Shown one piece after another: positions 1 to 5,741 of a stretch of DNA of 12,716 nucleotides. Below the pieces are notes generated by a model. It searched no databases. It was not told where the DNA came from and saw only the letters and a program-made list of their open reading frames with translations. Location: NCBI RefSeq assembly GCF_041624275.1, contig NZ_JBFJVE010000076.1, forward strand, positions 1 to 12,716, written 5' to 3'. The DNA is from Shimia sp041624275 (GTDB taxonomy: Bacteria > Pseudomonadota > Alphaproteobacteria > Rhodobacterales > Rhodobacteraceae). A program made the position numbers and the translations under genes. The stretch's first letter is position 1. Each line of letters starts with the position of its first letter.

Positions 1-31
1 CAAGACAGGGGATGATACGGGTTTTCAGCAT
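1..31 (-). CDS. hisF: Imidazole glycerol phosphate synthase subunit HisF, N-terminus only (partial)
   Basis: Only the first ten codons lie inside the window, reading MLKTRIIPCL on the minus strand from an ATG at 31-29. This is the near-invariant start of HisF, the (beta/alpha)8-barrel cyclase subunit that uses ammonia from HisH to turn PRFAR into imidazole glycerol phosphate and AICAR. An AGAGG ribosome-binding site lies six bases before the ATG. The gene follows the YqaA-like gene after 56 bases, in the same direction as hisA, which fits a hisA-x-x-hisF order. The identification rests on a short peptide plus context, but the two agree well. The rest of the gene lies to the left of the window. 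Confidence 0.88.
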   Translation of the reverse strand, partial: MLKTRIIPCL

Positions 32-47
32 GGCTCGCCTCTGGTTG

Positions 48-76
48 CCCGGCTTTCATAGAGCGTCGGGGCCGGG
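48..76 (-). other. Weak inverted repeat in the gap before hisF
   Basis: CCCGGC (48-53) and GCCGGG (71-76) are complementary six-base arms around a 17-base spacer, between the YqaA-like stop and the hisF start. There is no T-tract. It could be a weak attenuating structure or simply chance in GC-rich DNA; I would not call it a terminator. Confidence 0.2.
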
Positions 77-87
77 ATTTCCAGTGC

Positions 88-519
88 TCAGACAAGGCCG
101 TTGAACAGGCCCAATAGCGCCGCATAGCGCAGGCTCTTGGAGAGGCTCACCAAGAGCAGGAAGCGCCCCCAGTGCATGCGCATCACCCCGGCCGCCACGG
201 TGATGGGATCGCCGACAAGGGGCAGCCAGGCGCCGAGCACCGAATACTGCCCCCAACGGGCGAACCAGGCCTGGGCCCTTTCCAGCTGGCGTGGTTTGAC
301 CGGGAACCAGCGCCGGTCCTGAAAGCGCAGCGCGTAGCGGCCGAGCGCGTAGTTGACCAGCGAGCCGAGGATATTGCCCAAACTGGCCACAGCAAGTAGC
401 AGCGCCAGACCATAAGTGCCCTCATTAGCGAGCAGCAAAAGCGCCGCCTCCGAGCCTCCGGGCAGCAATGTGGCGGCGGAAAAGGAGATCAGGAACAGGC
501 CGGGCAGGGACCAGCTCAT
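88..519 (-). CDS. YqaA-type small integral membrane protein (SNARE_assoc/DedA superfamily)
   Basis: This 143-residue inner-membrane protein resembles the YqaA branch of the DedA/VTT (SNARE_assoc) superfamily. Hydrophobic stretches lie at about residues 5-30, 36-58, 92-112 and 118-140. The family core is visible: a glycine-rich GNILGSLVNYALG segment (49-60), then GAWLPLVGDPITVAAGVMRM (96-115), with the conserved glycine/proline and GD..T pattern of re-entrant hairpins. The length is normal for YqaA and shorter than full DedA proteins. DedA relatives are linked to undecaprenyl-phosphate or lipid flipping and membrane-potential maintenance, but the role of this short branch is not established. 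Its ATG overlaps the stop of the DUF2867 gene as ATGA, so translation is probably coupled. It sits between hisA and hisF without any visible link to histidine synthesis. Confidence 0.85.
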   Translation of the reverse strand: MSWSLPGLFLISFSAATLLPGGSEAALLLLANEGTYGLALLLAVASLGNILGSLVNYALGRYALRFQDRRWFPVKPRQLERAQAWFARWGQYSVLGAWLPLVGDPITVAAGVMRMHWGRFLLLVSLSKSLRYAALLGLFNGLV

Positions 520-980
520 GCGCGGGCTCGGTCCGGGTGCCAGACCTGCCGCACCGCACTGCGCACGATCAAAACGTGAAACGGCATGATCGCTGTCAGG
601 TAGAGTCGCCCCAAACGATTATTGGTATGCACCCAGGTGGCGAAATAGGCATGGGTTCCGTCTGCCAGCACCGAAATGCGGAAATTCAGGTGGCTGTCGT
701 CAAAGCCAAGGATGATCTCCCTGTCGTTGCGCGCATCGATCGGGAAGGGGCCGATCTTGGCACCGCTTGGAACAGCGCCGCTCAGCCCCAGAGGCGCCAC
801 AAGGATGTTGCGCAGCCTGAGCAGCGCCCGGGCCCAGAACGGGAAGGCCATGGCCCGCGCCGCCACCTCATCCACAGGCAGCGGTGTCGCGCAGGCATAG
901 CAGTCAAGAAAGTCGCCCGGCCGGACATAGTGGTGCAACAGGGCGCCTTTCGGAAGCTCCGTCTTGACGGTGCCGGACAC
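516..980 (-). CDS. DUF2867 family protein
   Basis: A 154-residue protein that I match to DUF2867 from its overall pattern: an early GDFLDCYA block (22-29), a central RALLRLRN segment (51-58), KIGPFPI (75-81), a beta-rich middle (EIILGFDDSHLNFRISV, 88-104) and a hydrophobic C-terminal stretch (ATWVHTNN..YLTAIMPFHVLIV, 114-139). There is no signal peptide. The biochemical function is unknown; the fold may be a small hydrophobic-ligand-binding one, but that is a guess. The start is GTG at 980-978, two bases after the hisA stop (983-985), and no earlier start fits without entering hisA. Its stop overlaps the start of the YqaA-like gene by four bases. This tight packing makes it part of the hisA transcript. 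Confidence 0.8.
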   Translation of the reverse strand: MSGTVKTELPKGALLHHYVRPGDFLDCYACATPLPVDEVAARAMAFPFWARALLRLRNILVAPLGLSGAVPSGAKIGPFPIDARNDREIILGFDDSHLNFRISVLADGTHAYFATWVHTNNRLGRLYLTAIMPFHVLIVRSAVRQVWHPDRARA

Positions 981-982
981 GC

Positions 983-1705
983 TCAGGCCTTGAGCACCGC
1001 AAGCGCCTCTTTCAGGTCGATCGCCCCGTCATAGAGCGCCCGGCCCGAGATGGCGCCGTTCAGCGCCGCGCCGCAATTCTTCAGCGCCTTCAGATCGTCG
1101 ATCGACGACACCCCACCCGAGGCGATCACCGGGATCGACACCGCATTGGCCAATGCGGCCGTGGCCTCGACATTGGGGCCCTGCATGGCGCCGTCACGGT
1201 TGATGTCGGTATAGATGATCGCCGCCACGCCGGCGTCTTCGAAGCTTTTCGCCAGATCGGTGACCATGACGTCGGTTTCCTCGGCCCAGCCCTTGGTCGC
1301 CACCCGGCCATTGCGCGCGTCGATGCCGACCGCCACCTTGCCGGGAAATTCCCGCGCCGCCTCGCGCACCAGATCGGGGTTTTCCACCGCCACGGTGCCC
1401 AGGATCACCCGCGCCAGCCCCCGGTCGATCCAGCGCGCGATGGTGGCCATGTCGCGGATGCCGCCGCCCAGCTGGGCCGGCACTTTGGTCTGCTTGAGGA
1501 TTTCTTCCACCGGGGCGGCATTCACCGGCGCGCCGGCAAAGGCGCCGTTCAGATCCACCAGATGCAGCCATTCGCAGCCCGCCTTGACGAACTCCAGCGC
1601 CTGCGCGGCGGGGTTCTCGTTGAACACGGTCTCCTGGGCCATGTCGCCATGCACGAGGCGCACGGCATTTCCGTCTTTGAGGTCGATGGCAGGGTAGAGG
1701 ATCAT
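983..1705 (-). CDS. hisA: 1-(5-phosphoribosyl)-5-[(5-phosphoribosylamino)methylideneamino]imidazole-4-carboxamide isomerase (ProFAR isomerase)
   Basis: HisA performs the Amadori rearrangement of ProFAR to PRFAR, the fourth step of histidine synthesis, in the cytosol. The 240-residue length is standard for this (beta/alpha)8 barrel. Visible landmarks are ILYPAIDLKDG with the first catalytic aspartate D8, the phosphate-binding QLGGGIRD (78-85), VGIDARNG with the second catalytic aspartate D129, YTDINRDGAMQGPN (165-178) with D167, and the second phosphate site SGGVSS (196-201). It is HisA rather than the paralogue HisF because of the MILYPAIDLKDG start and the GIDAR motif. ATG at 1705-1703 has only a weak AGG site seven bases upstream. 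It heads a minus-strand run with DUF2867, the YqaA-like gene and hisF, and is separated from hisBH by an opposite-strand gene, so it probably has its own promoter in 1706-1845. Confidence 0.97.
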   Translation of the reverse strand: MILYPAIDLKDGNAVRLVHGDMAQETVFNENPAAQALEFVKAGCEWLHLVDLNGAFAGAPVNAAPVEEILKQTKVPAQLGGGIRDMATIARWIDRGLARVILGTVAVENPDLVREAAREFPGKVAVGIDARNGRVATKGWAEETDVMVTDLAKSFEDAGVAAIIYTDINRDGAMQGPNVEATAALANAVSIPVIASGGVSSIDDLKALKNCGAALNGAISGRALYDGAIDLKEALAVLKA

Positions 1706-1742
1706 GGTTATACCTATGGGCAGTCTGCGTTTTGCCGTGGTG

Positions 1743-1757
1743 TGGCACGGGGGCTGC
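1743..1757 (+). promoter_or_regulatory. Candidate sigma-54 (-24/-12) promoter for the DUF2147 gene
   Basis: In the divergent gap between hisA and the DUF2147 gene the plus strand reads TGGCACGGGGGCTGC. This has the invariant GG (1744-1745), exactly ten bases, then GC (1756-1757), and matches the RpoN consensus TGGCACG-N4-TTGC except for one base in the -12 box. Transcription would begin near 1769, giving a leader of roughly 75 bases. CCGTG (1735-1739) and CACGG (1746-1750) also form a five-base inverted repeat overlapping the -24 box. No enhancer-binding site was recognised, and GC-rich DNA makes chance matches fairly likely. Confidence 0.28.
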
Positions 1758-1831
1758 GGAAATGCAATGTGACCCCAAGTCAGGGTTGATCGGTGCCCGC
1801 AGCTGCCGCAGACTCGCGTCAGCAGCTTTCT

Positions 1832-1837
1832 GGGAGG
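1832..1837 (+). promoter_or_regulatory. Ribosome-binding site that decides the DUF2147 start
   Basis: GGGAGG at 1832-1837 lies eight bases before the ATG at 1846 but only two bases before the in-frame ATG at 1840. Spacing therefore favours 1846, which also gives a clean MKK signal-peptide start. Confidence 0.7.
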
Positions 1838-1845
1838 AAATGGTG

Positions 1846-2232
1846 ATGAAGAAGATGATCTTGGCGGCGGCGCTGATGCTGGCCGGGGCGGGCGCGGCGC
1901 TGGCCGATCCGGTGCTGGGCACCTGGAAGACCGAGGTGGATGACGGGGCCTATGCCTATGTCGAGATGGCGCCCTGCGGCGCGGCGATCTGCGGCACCAT
2001 CGCCCGCACCTTCAATTCCGGCGGCGAATACCAGTCGCCCAATCTGGGCAAGTCGCTGGTGCGCAACATGAAACCGCAGGGTGACGGCTATTACAAGGGC
2101 AAGGTCTGGCGGCCCTCGAACGACAAGATCTATATCGGCAAGATGGAGCTTGAGGGCAACCGGCTGAAGCTCAAGGGCTGTGTGGCCGGCGGGCTCTTGT
2201 GTTCGGCGCAGAACTGGACCCGGGTCAACTGA
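1846..2232 (+). CDS. Exported DUF2147 domain protein
   Basis: This 128-residue protein has a classic Sec signal peptide: MKK, a hydrophobic core (residues 4-18) and an ALA|DP cleavage site after residue 20. The mature chain of about 108 residues matches DUF2147, with GTWKTEVDDG near the start (25-34), ICGTIA (48-53), a GYYKGKVWRPSNDKIYIGKMEL strand region (81-102) and a closing GNRLKLKGC...LCSAQNWTRV. Four cysteines (44, 49, 112, 119) could form two disulfides, consistent with a periplasmic location. The domain is probably a small beta-barrel; its function is unknown. It is transcribed against the his genes on both sides, divergent from hisA and convergent with hisH, so it is its own transcription unit. 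An alternative ATG at 1840 would add only two residues. Confidence 0.87.
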   Translation: MKKMILAAALMLAGAGAALADPVLGTWKTEVDDGAYAYVEMAPCGAAICGTIARTFNSGGEYQSPNLGKSLVRNMKPQGDGYYKGKVWRPSNDKIYIGKMELEGNRLKLKGCVAGGLLCSAQNWTRVN

Positions 2233-2314
2233 GCCTGACCGGGGCCTGACCCTTTCCTGAGACTGCGACGGGCCGGTAACGGCCGGGCCCGCCGCGTCTG
2301 CGCGCGCGGAAGGG

Positions 2315-2341
2315 GCCGGAGCCTCCGGCGGGGATATTTTT
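2315..2341 (+). terminator. Probable terminator after the DUF2147 gene
   Basis: GCCGGAG (2315-2321) and CTCCGGC (2323-2329) form a perfect inverted repeat. Because of the one-base spacer the real stem is probably five base pairs with a five-base loop. It is followed by GGGGATA and five T residues (2337-2341). A second hairpin, GGCCG-GTAA-CGGCC at 2271-2284, precedes it. Both lie between the convergent DUF2147 and hisH genes. Only the plus-strand direction has a T-run, so it best serves the DUF2147 gene. Confidence 0.55.
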
Positions 2342-2352
2342 GGCAAGAGAAA
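2330..2352 (+). repeat. Copy 1 of the TATTTTTGGCAAGA gene-end motif
   Basis: Bases 2335-2348 read TATTTTTGGCAAGA, identical over 14 bases to 9159-9172. They follow directly on the hairpin at 2315-2329 and are followed by a purine-rich tail. From memory, similar GGGATATTT/GAGTATTT..GGCAAGATGAA motifs are common at the ends of Rhodobacteraceae genes. Their function is not known to me; they may be part of the terminator or an RNA 3'-end element. Confidence 0.55.
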
Positions 2353-2381
2353 GCGGCTGGCGCGGCATCAGGGCGCGCCGG

Positions 2382-3020
2382 TCACGGGGTCCAGCGCAGG
2401 AAATTGCCGATCATCCGCAGCCCGACGTGCTGGCTTTTCTCGGGGTGGAACTGCATCCCCAGCATGGTGTCGCGGCCGATGATCGCCGTGACCTCGCCGC
2501 CATAGTCGACATGGGCGATCCGCTCGCCGGGCTCGGCGACGTGGAACTGGTAGGAATGGACGAAATAGGTATGATCGCCGGTCGCGACCCCCTCGAGAAC
2601 CGGGTGCGGGCGTTCGATGACCAGATCGTTCCAGCCCATATGCGGCACTTTCAGCGCCCGGTCAGACGGGGTGATCCGCCTGACATCGCCCGCGACCCAG
2701 CCCAGACCGGGGGTTTCTTCATATTCGTGGCCGGTCGTCGCCATCAGCTGCATGCCGACGCAGATGCCGAGAAAGGGGCGGCCCTTCTGTTCGACCGCCT
2801 CGACCATGGCCTCATAGATGCCCTTGTGGCCGCGCAGCTCGGCCGCGCAGGCCGGAAAGGCGCCGTCGCCGGGCAGCACCAGCCGGTCGGCGCGCGCCAC
2901 CACGTCGGCCTGTGAGGTCACCACGACCTCGCCGCCGTCGACCTCGCGCGCCATGCGCTGAAAGGCCTTTTCGGCCGAGTGCAGGTTGCCGCTCTCGTAA
3001 TCAATGATTGCAGTCAGCAT
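2382..3020 (-). CDS. hisH: Imidazole glycerol phosphate synthase glutaminase subunit HisH
   Basis: HisH is the class I glutamine amidotransferase partner of HisF; it releases ammonia from glutamine and channels it to the HisF barrel. The 212-residue chain begins MLTAIIDYESGNLHS, which is characteristic, and shows PGDGAF (50-55), the nucleophile elbow GICVGMQ with C87, the PHMGWN block (126-131) and FHPEKSQ with H192 and E194 completing the triad. The usual elbow residue after Cys is Leu; Val here is conservative. The frame is open well upstream, but the start at 3020 is fixed by the family N-terminus and by the hisB stop only five bases before it. It therefore shares hisB's transcript. Its 3' end faces the DUF2147 gene across 149 bases. 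Confidence 0.97.
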   Translation of the reverse strand: MLTAIIDYESGNLHSAEKAFQRMAREVDGGEVVVTSQADVVARADRLVLPGDGAFPACAAELRGHKGIYEAMVEAVEQKGRPFLGICVGMQLMATTGHEYEETPGLGWVAGDVRRITPSDRALKVPHMGWNDLVIERPHPVLEGVATGDHTYFVHSYQFHVAEPGERIAHVDYGGEVTAIIGRDTMLGMQFHPEKSQHVGLRMIGNFLRWTP

Positions 3021-3025
3021 CCGGC

Positions 3026-3613
3026 CTACAGCGCCCCTTTGGTCGAGGGGATGGCATCGGCCTTGCGCGGGTCGGTCTCGACCGCCTCGCGCAGGGCACG
3101 GGCCACCGCCTTGAAGGTCGCCTCGGCGATGTGGTGGCTGTTGAAGCCGTGGATCCGGTCGACATGCAGGGTGATGCCGCCATGGGTGGCGAAACCCTGG
3201 AAGAATTCGCGCACCAGCTCGGTGTCGAATGTGCCGATCTTCGGGGTCGGCAGCGTGACATTCCAGATCAGATAGGGGCGCGCCGAGAGGTCGAGCGCGG
3301 CGCGGATCTGGGTGTCGTCCATCGGCAGATGGCAACTGGCGTAGCGGCGGATGCCCTTCTTGTCGCCCAGCGCCTGGCTCAGCGCCTGACCCAGCGCGAT
3401 GCCCACATCCTCGACCGTGTGGTGGTCGTCGATGTGGTAATCGCCCTTGGCGCGCACCGTCATGTCGATCAGCGAATGGCGCGACAGCTGGTCCAGCATG
3501 TGATCGAAGAATCCGACGCCGGTCTGGTTGTCATAGACCCCGGTGCCGTCGAGGTTGATCTCGACGCTGATTTCGGTTTCCGCGGTCACCCGCGAGACGC
3601 TTGCCTTACGCAT
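3026..3613 (-). CDS. hisB: Imidazoleglycerol-phosphate dehydratase (monofunctional HisB)
   Basis: This enzyme dehydrates imidazole glycerol phosphate to imidazole acetol phosphate, the step after HisFH. At 195 residues it is the monofunctional type, lacking the histidinol-phosphatase domain of the enterobacterial fusion. The metal-binding motifs of the duplicated half-domains are present: GFFDHML (34-40), DDHHTVED (62-69), the later histidine H144, and GFNSHHIAEATFKA (156-169), which mirrors the first histidine cluster. The C-terminus ends in the typical PSTKGAL. ATG at 3613-3611 has an AGGAAAGG purine-rich site upstream. hisH follows after five bases. It is the first his gene of this group, and a candidate promoter lies at 3643-3671. 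Confidence 0.97.
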   Translation of the reverse strand: MRKASVSRVTAETEISVEINLDGTGVYDNQTGVGFFDHMLDQLSRHSLIDMTVRAKGDYHIDDHHTVEDVGIALGQALSQALGDKKGIRRYASCHLPMDDTQIRAALDLSARPYLIWNVTLPTPKIGTFDTELVREFFQGFATHGGITLHVDRIHGFNSHHIAEATFKAVARALREAVETDPRKADAIPSTKGAL

Positions 3614-3642
3614 GGCTCAGCCTTTCCTGTCGTTCCCCACCG

Positions 3643-3671
3643 CTTATAGGCGCTGTGCCGCGGCGCGGAAA
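3643..3671 (-). promoter_or_regulatory. Candidate sigma-70-type promoter for hisBH
   Basis: On the minus strand, TTTCCG (3671-3666) and TATAAG (3648-3643) are separated by 17 bases. The -10 box matches TATAAT at five of six positions; the -35 box is poor, as is common in alphaproteobacteria. Transcription would begin about 22 bases before the hisB ATG, leaving no room for a his leader peptide or attenuator. Confidence 0.35.
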
Positions 3672-3844
3672 GTCCCAATAGCGCCACCGCGCCGGGGCCA
3701 TCGCGCAAGCCCGGAGCCACCGATTCGACACGCCCGCGAGCGCCCGGGTGTCGCATTGCGTCCGATTCCCACCGTTTCCGACCGCGAGAGAAGCCGGAAA
3801 TTGGCCAAAGGATGGCAGATTACAAGTGAAAAGGGAGAAAGTGC
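3672..3844. other. Divergent hisB / BCCT intergenic region, remainder
   Basis: This is the largest gap in the window (231 bases in all between the two start codons). I see no small gene or RNA in it. The last 45 bases before the BCCT start are less GC-rich and include the eight-base palindrome TTGGCCAA (3801-3808), possibly part of an operator or promoter. I could not find a convincing -35/-10 pair for the BCCT gene. Confidence 0.3.
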
Positions 3845-5680
3845 ATGTCAACCAAACCACCGTTCACGGATTTGAAGATCCGCAAGGCCGGAGGCGGGTT
3901 CTACGAAGGCCATAGTGTCGAGATCGCGCTCTTGAGCAAGGGGATCATGATCGCGCTGGTGCTCTGGGCGCTGATCTGGCCGGCCAATGCGCAGGGCACG
4001 CTGGGCAGCCTCAACTGGCGCCTGCTCGAGGATTTCAACGCCTTCTACATCGTCATCGTCGGCCTGTTCGCCTTTTTCCTGCTGGTGATCGCGATCCTGC
4101 CGCAGACCGGCAAGCGGGTGATGGGCACCCCGGGTGAAAGACCGGAGTTCTCCAATTTCAGCTGGTTCTCGATGATGTTCGGCGCCGGACTCGGCGTCGG
4201 GCTGATGGTCTTTGCCACCGCCGAGCCGCTGGGGCTCTGGGGGTCGAACCCGGTGGTGCTGTCCGGCGAGGTCGCCGCCAACAGCGAGGCGGCGGTGCAG
4301 TCGGGCTATCGCTATACTTTCCTGCATTACGGCTTCCATGCCTGGGCGATCTATGTCGCCACCGGGCTGGCGCTGGCCTATTACGCCTATACCCGCGAGA
4401 TGCCGCTGACCATCCGCTCGGCGCTGACGCCGCTGTTCGGCCGCCTGATGAACGGCATTCTCGGCCATGTCGTCGACGTGCTGGGCGTCGTCGCCACCAT
4501 CCTCGGCGTCTCGGTGACCATCGGCTTCGGGGTGTCGCAGTTCATCGACGGTGCCTATGCGATCACCGGCATGGAATGGATGATGGACATGAGCGGCGAA
4601 GCGCCGGCACCGGGCACCGTGGGGCTGGTCGCCGGGCTGTTCGTCATCATGGGCATGTCGATCCTGTCGGCGGTGTCGGGGGTCGGGCGCGGGGTGAAAT
4701 ACCTGTCGAACCTCAACCTGGTGCTGTCGATCATCCTGCTTCTGACCTTCGTGGTCTTCGGCTCGTTCCTGTTTGCCATGACCACCTATGCCTCGGCGCT
4801 GGCGGATTACCTGCTGAACTTCTTCTGGCTCAGCTTCGGGGCCTACGGGCCGCAATCCGCGGCCGAATTCGCCGCCGCGCTGCCGGCCGAGGCCGCCCCC
4901 TTCGCCGAGGCCCTGAAGGGCGGGGCGACCAATGCCTGGGGCTCGTTCGACGGCTTCAAGTCGGGGCTCGAAGGCGAGGCGGCGGCGCTGTCCGACAGCG
5001 TGCTGCAGGCCGCCTATGCCGCCGGCGAAGCGCAGCGCCAGTTCGGCTGGCAGGCCGGCTGGACGACCTTCTACGGGGCCTGGTGGATCGCCTTCTCGCC
5101 CTTTGTCGGCCTGTTCCTGGCGCGGATCTCCAGGGGGCGCACGGTGCGTGAGTTCATCGTCGGCTGCGTCTTTGCCCCGGCGCTGGTCTGTTTCGCATGG
5201 ATGACCATCCTCGGCGGCACCGCGATCGACCTCGAGCTTTCGGGCAGCGCCCAGGGCGCGATCATCGGCGCCTCGAACACCGCCAAGCTGTTCGTGACCC
5301 TCGAGCAGATGATCTCGGGCGGCCTCCTGTCGGCGATCACCGTCATGTGCGTGGTGCTGATCATGACCTTCCTCGTCACCTCGGCCGATTCCGGCATCCT
5401 GGTGATGAACACGATCATGTCCGGCGGCGAACAGGAGACCGGCATCAAGCACCGCATCGTCTGGGGTCTGATCCTGACCGCGGTGATCGGCACCCTGCTG
5501 ATCGCCGGGCGCAGCAATGCCAATGGCGATCCGATGGAGGCGCTGAAAAGCGCGATGATCATCGGTGCCTTGCCCTTCACCATGGTGATGGGGCTGATGT
5601 GCCTGGCGCTGGCCAAGGCGCTTTATCGCGACGGCAAGCGCGACAAGATCGCCGCCGCCGCGGCAGCCGCGGCCGAATAA
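3845..5680 (+). CDS. BCCT-family osmolyte/quaternary-ammonium transporter
   Basis: A 611-residue inner-membrane secondary transporter of the betaine/choline/carnitine family, which imports compatible solutes or related zwitterions such as betaine, choline, carnitine or DMSP. Twelve hydrophobic segments fit the family. Landmarks are the glycine-rich TM3 motif GAGLGVGLM (113-121), which resembles sodium-coupled BetP more than proton-coupled BetT, HYGFHAWAIY in TM4 (161-170), the signature GWTTFYGAWWIAFSPFVG (405-422) followed by ARISRGRTVREF, and TSADSG (512-517). Several signature tryptophans are replaced: Y162, G411 and F417. A hydrophilic loop at about 333-400 makes it longer than the usual 500-560 residues, and the tail ends in nine alanines. 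ATG at 3845 has GGGAG seven bases upstream. No choline-oxidation or DMSP genes adjoin it, so the substrate is open. Confidence 0.92.
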   Translation: MSTKPPFTDLKIRKAGGGFYEGHSVEIALLSKGIMIALVLWALIWPANAQGTLGSLNWRLLEDFNAFYIVIVGLFAFFLLVIAILPQTGKRVMGTPGERPEFSNFSWFSMMFGAGLGVGLMVFATAEPLGLWGSNPVVLSGEVAANSEAAVQSGYRYTFLHYGFHAWAIYVATGLALAYYAYTREMPLTIRSALTPLFGRLMNGILGHVVDVLGVVATILGVSVTIGFGVSQFIDGAYAITGMEWMMDMSGEAPAPGTVGLVAGLFVIMGMSILSAVSGVGRGVKYLSNLNLVLSIILLLTFVVFGSFLFAMTTYASALADYLLNFFWLSFGAYGPQSAAEFAAALPAEAAPFAEALKGGATNAWGSFDGFKSGLEGEAAALSDSVLQAAYAAGEAQRQFGWQAGWTTFYGAWWIAFSPFVGLFLARISRGRTVREFIVGCVFAPALVCFAWMTILGGTAIDLELSGSAQGAIIGASNTAKLFVTLEQMISGGLLSAITVMCVVLIMTFLVTSADSGILVMNTIMSGGEQETGIKHRIVWGLILTAVIGTLLIAGRSNANGDPMEALKSAMIIGALPFTMVMGLMCLALAKALYRDGKRDKIAAAAAAAAE

Positions 5681-5699
5681 TCCGGTCGGAAATCAGGGG

Positions 5700-5723
5700 C
5701 CGGGCGGGGCTGATCCCGCCCGG
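5700..5723. terminator. Hairpin between convergent BCCT and guaD genes
   Basis: CCGGGCGGG (5700-5708) and CCCGCCCGG (5715-5723) are a perfect nine-base inverted repeat with the six-base loop GCTGAT. It lies 20 bases after the BCCT stop and 18 bases after the guaD stop, so it can act on both transcripts. Neither side has a T-tract, so termination may be Rho-assisted, or the stem may mainly protect 3' ends. Confidence 0.55.
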
Positions 5724-5741
5724 TGCCGCCGCGCCGCCGGC

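Noticed and set aside
1707..1712. TATAAC on the minus strand as a -10 box for hisA
   Set aside because: It ends one base before the hisA ATG, with no -35 box at the right distance, so only a leaderless message could result, and HisA has a weak SD in the same place.
1732..1845. Longer N-terminus for the DUF2147 protein
   Set aside because: An upstream in-frame ATG exists, but the added residues are not signal-like. The GGGAGG site and MKK signal peptide point to 1846.
3021..3335. Extended N-terminus for hisH
   Set aside because: The frame is open upstream, but it runs inside hisB. The known HisH N-terminus (MLTAIIDYESGN) starts at 3020.
3614..3844. His leader peptide or attenuator before hisB
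   Set aside because: No run of His codons follows a start, and the candidate promoter leaves only about 22 bases of leader.
3848..5452. Minus-strand open frame of 534 codons opposite the BCCT gene
   Set aside because: A mirror frame of a clear transporter; low-complexity His/Gln/Asp/Arg composition and no family features.
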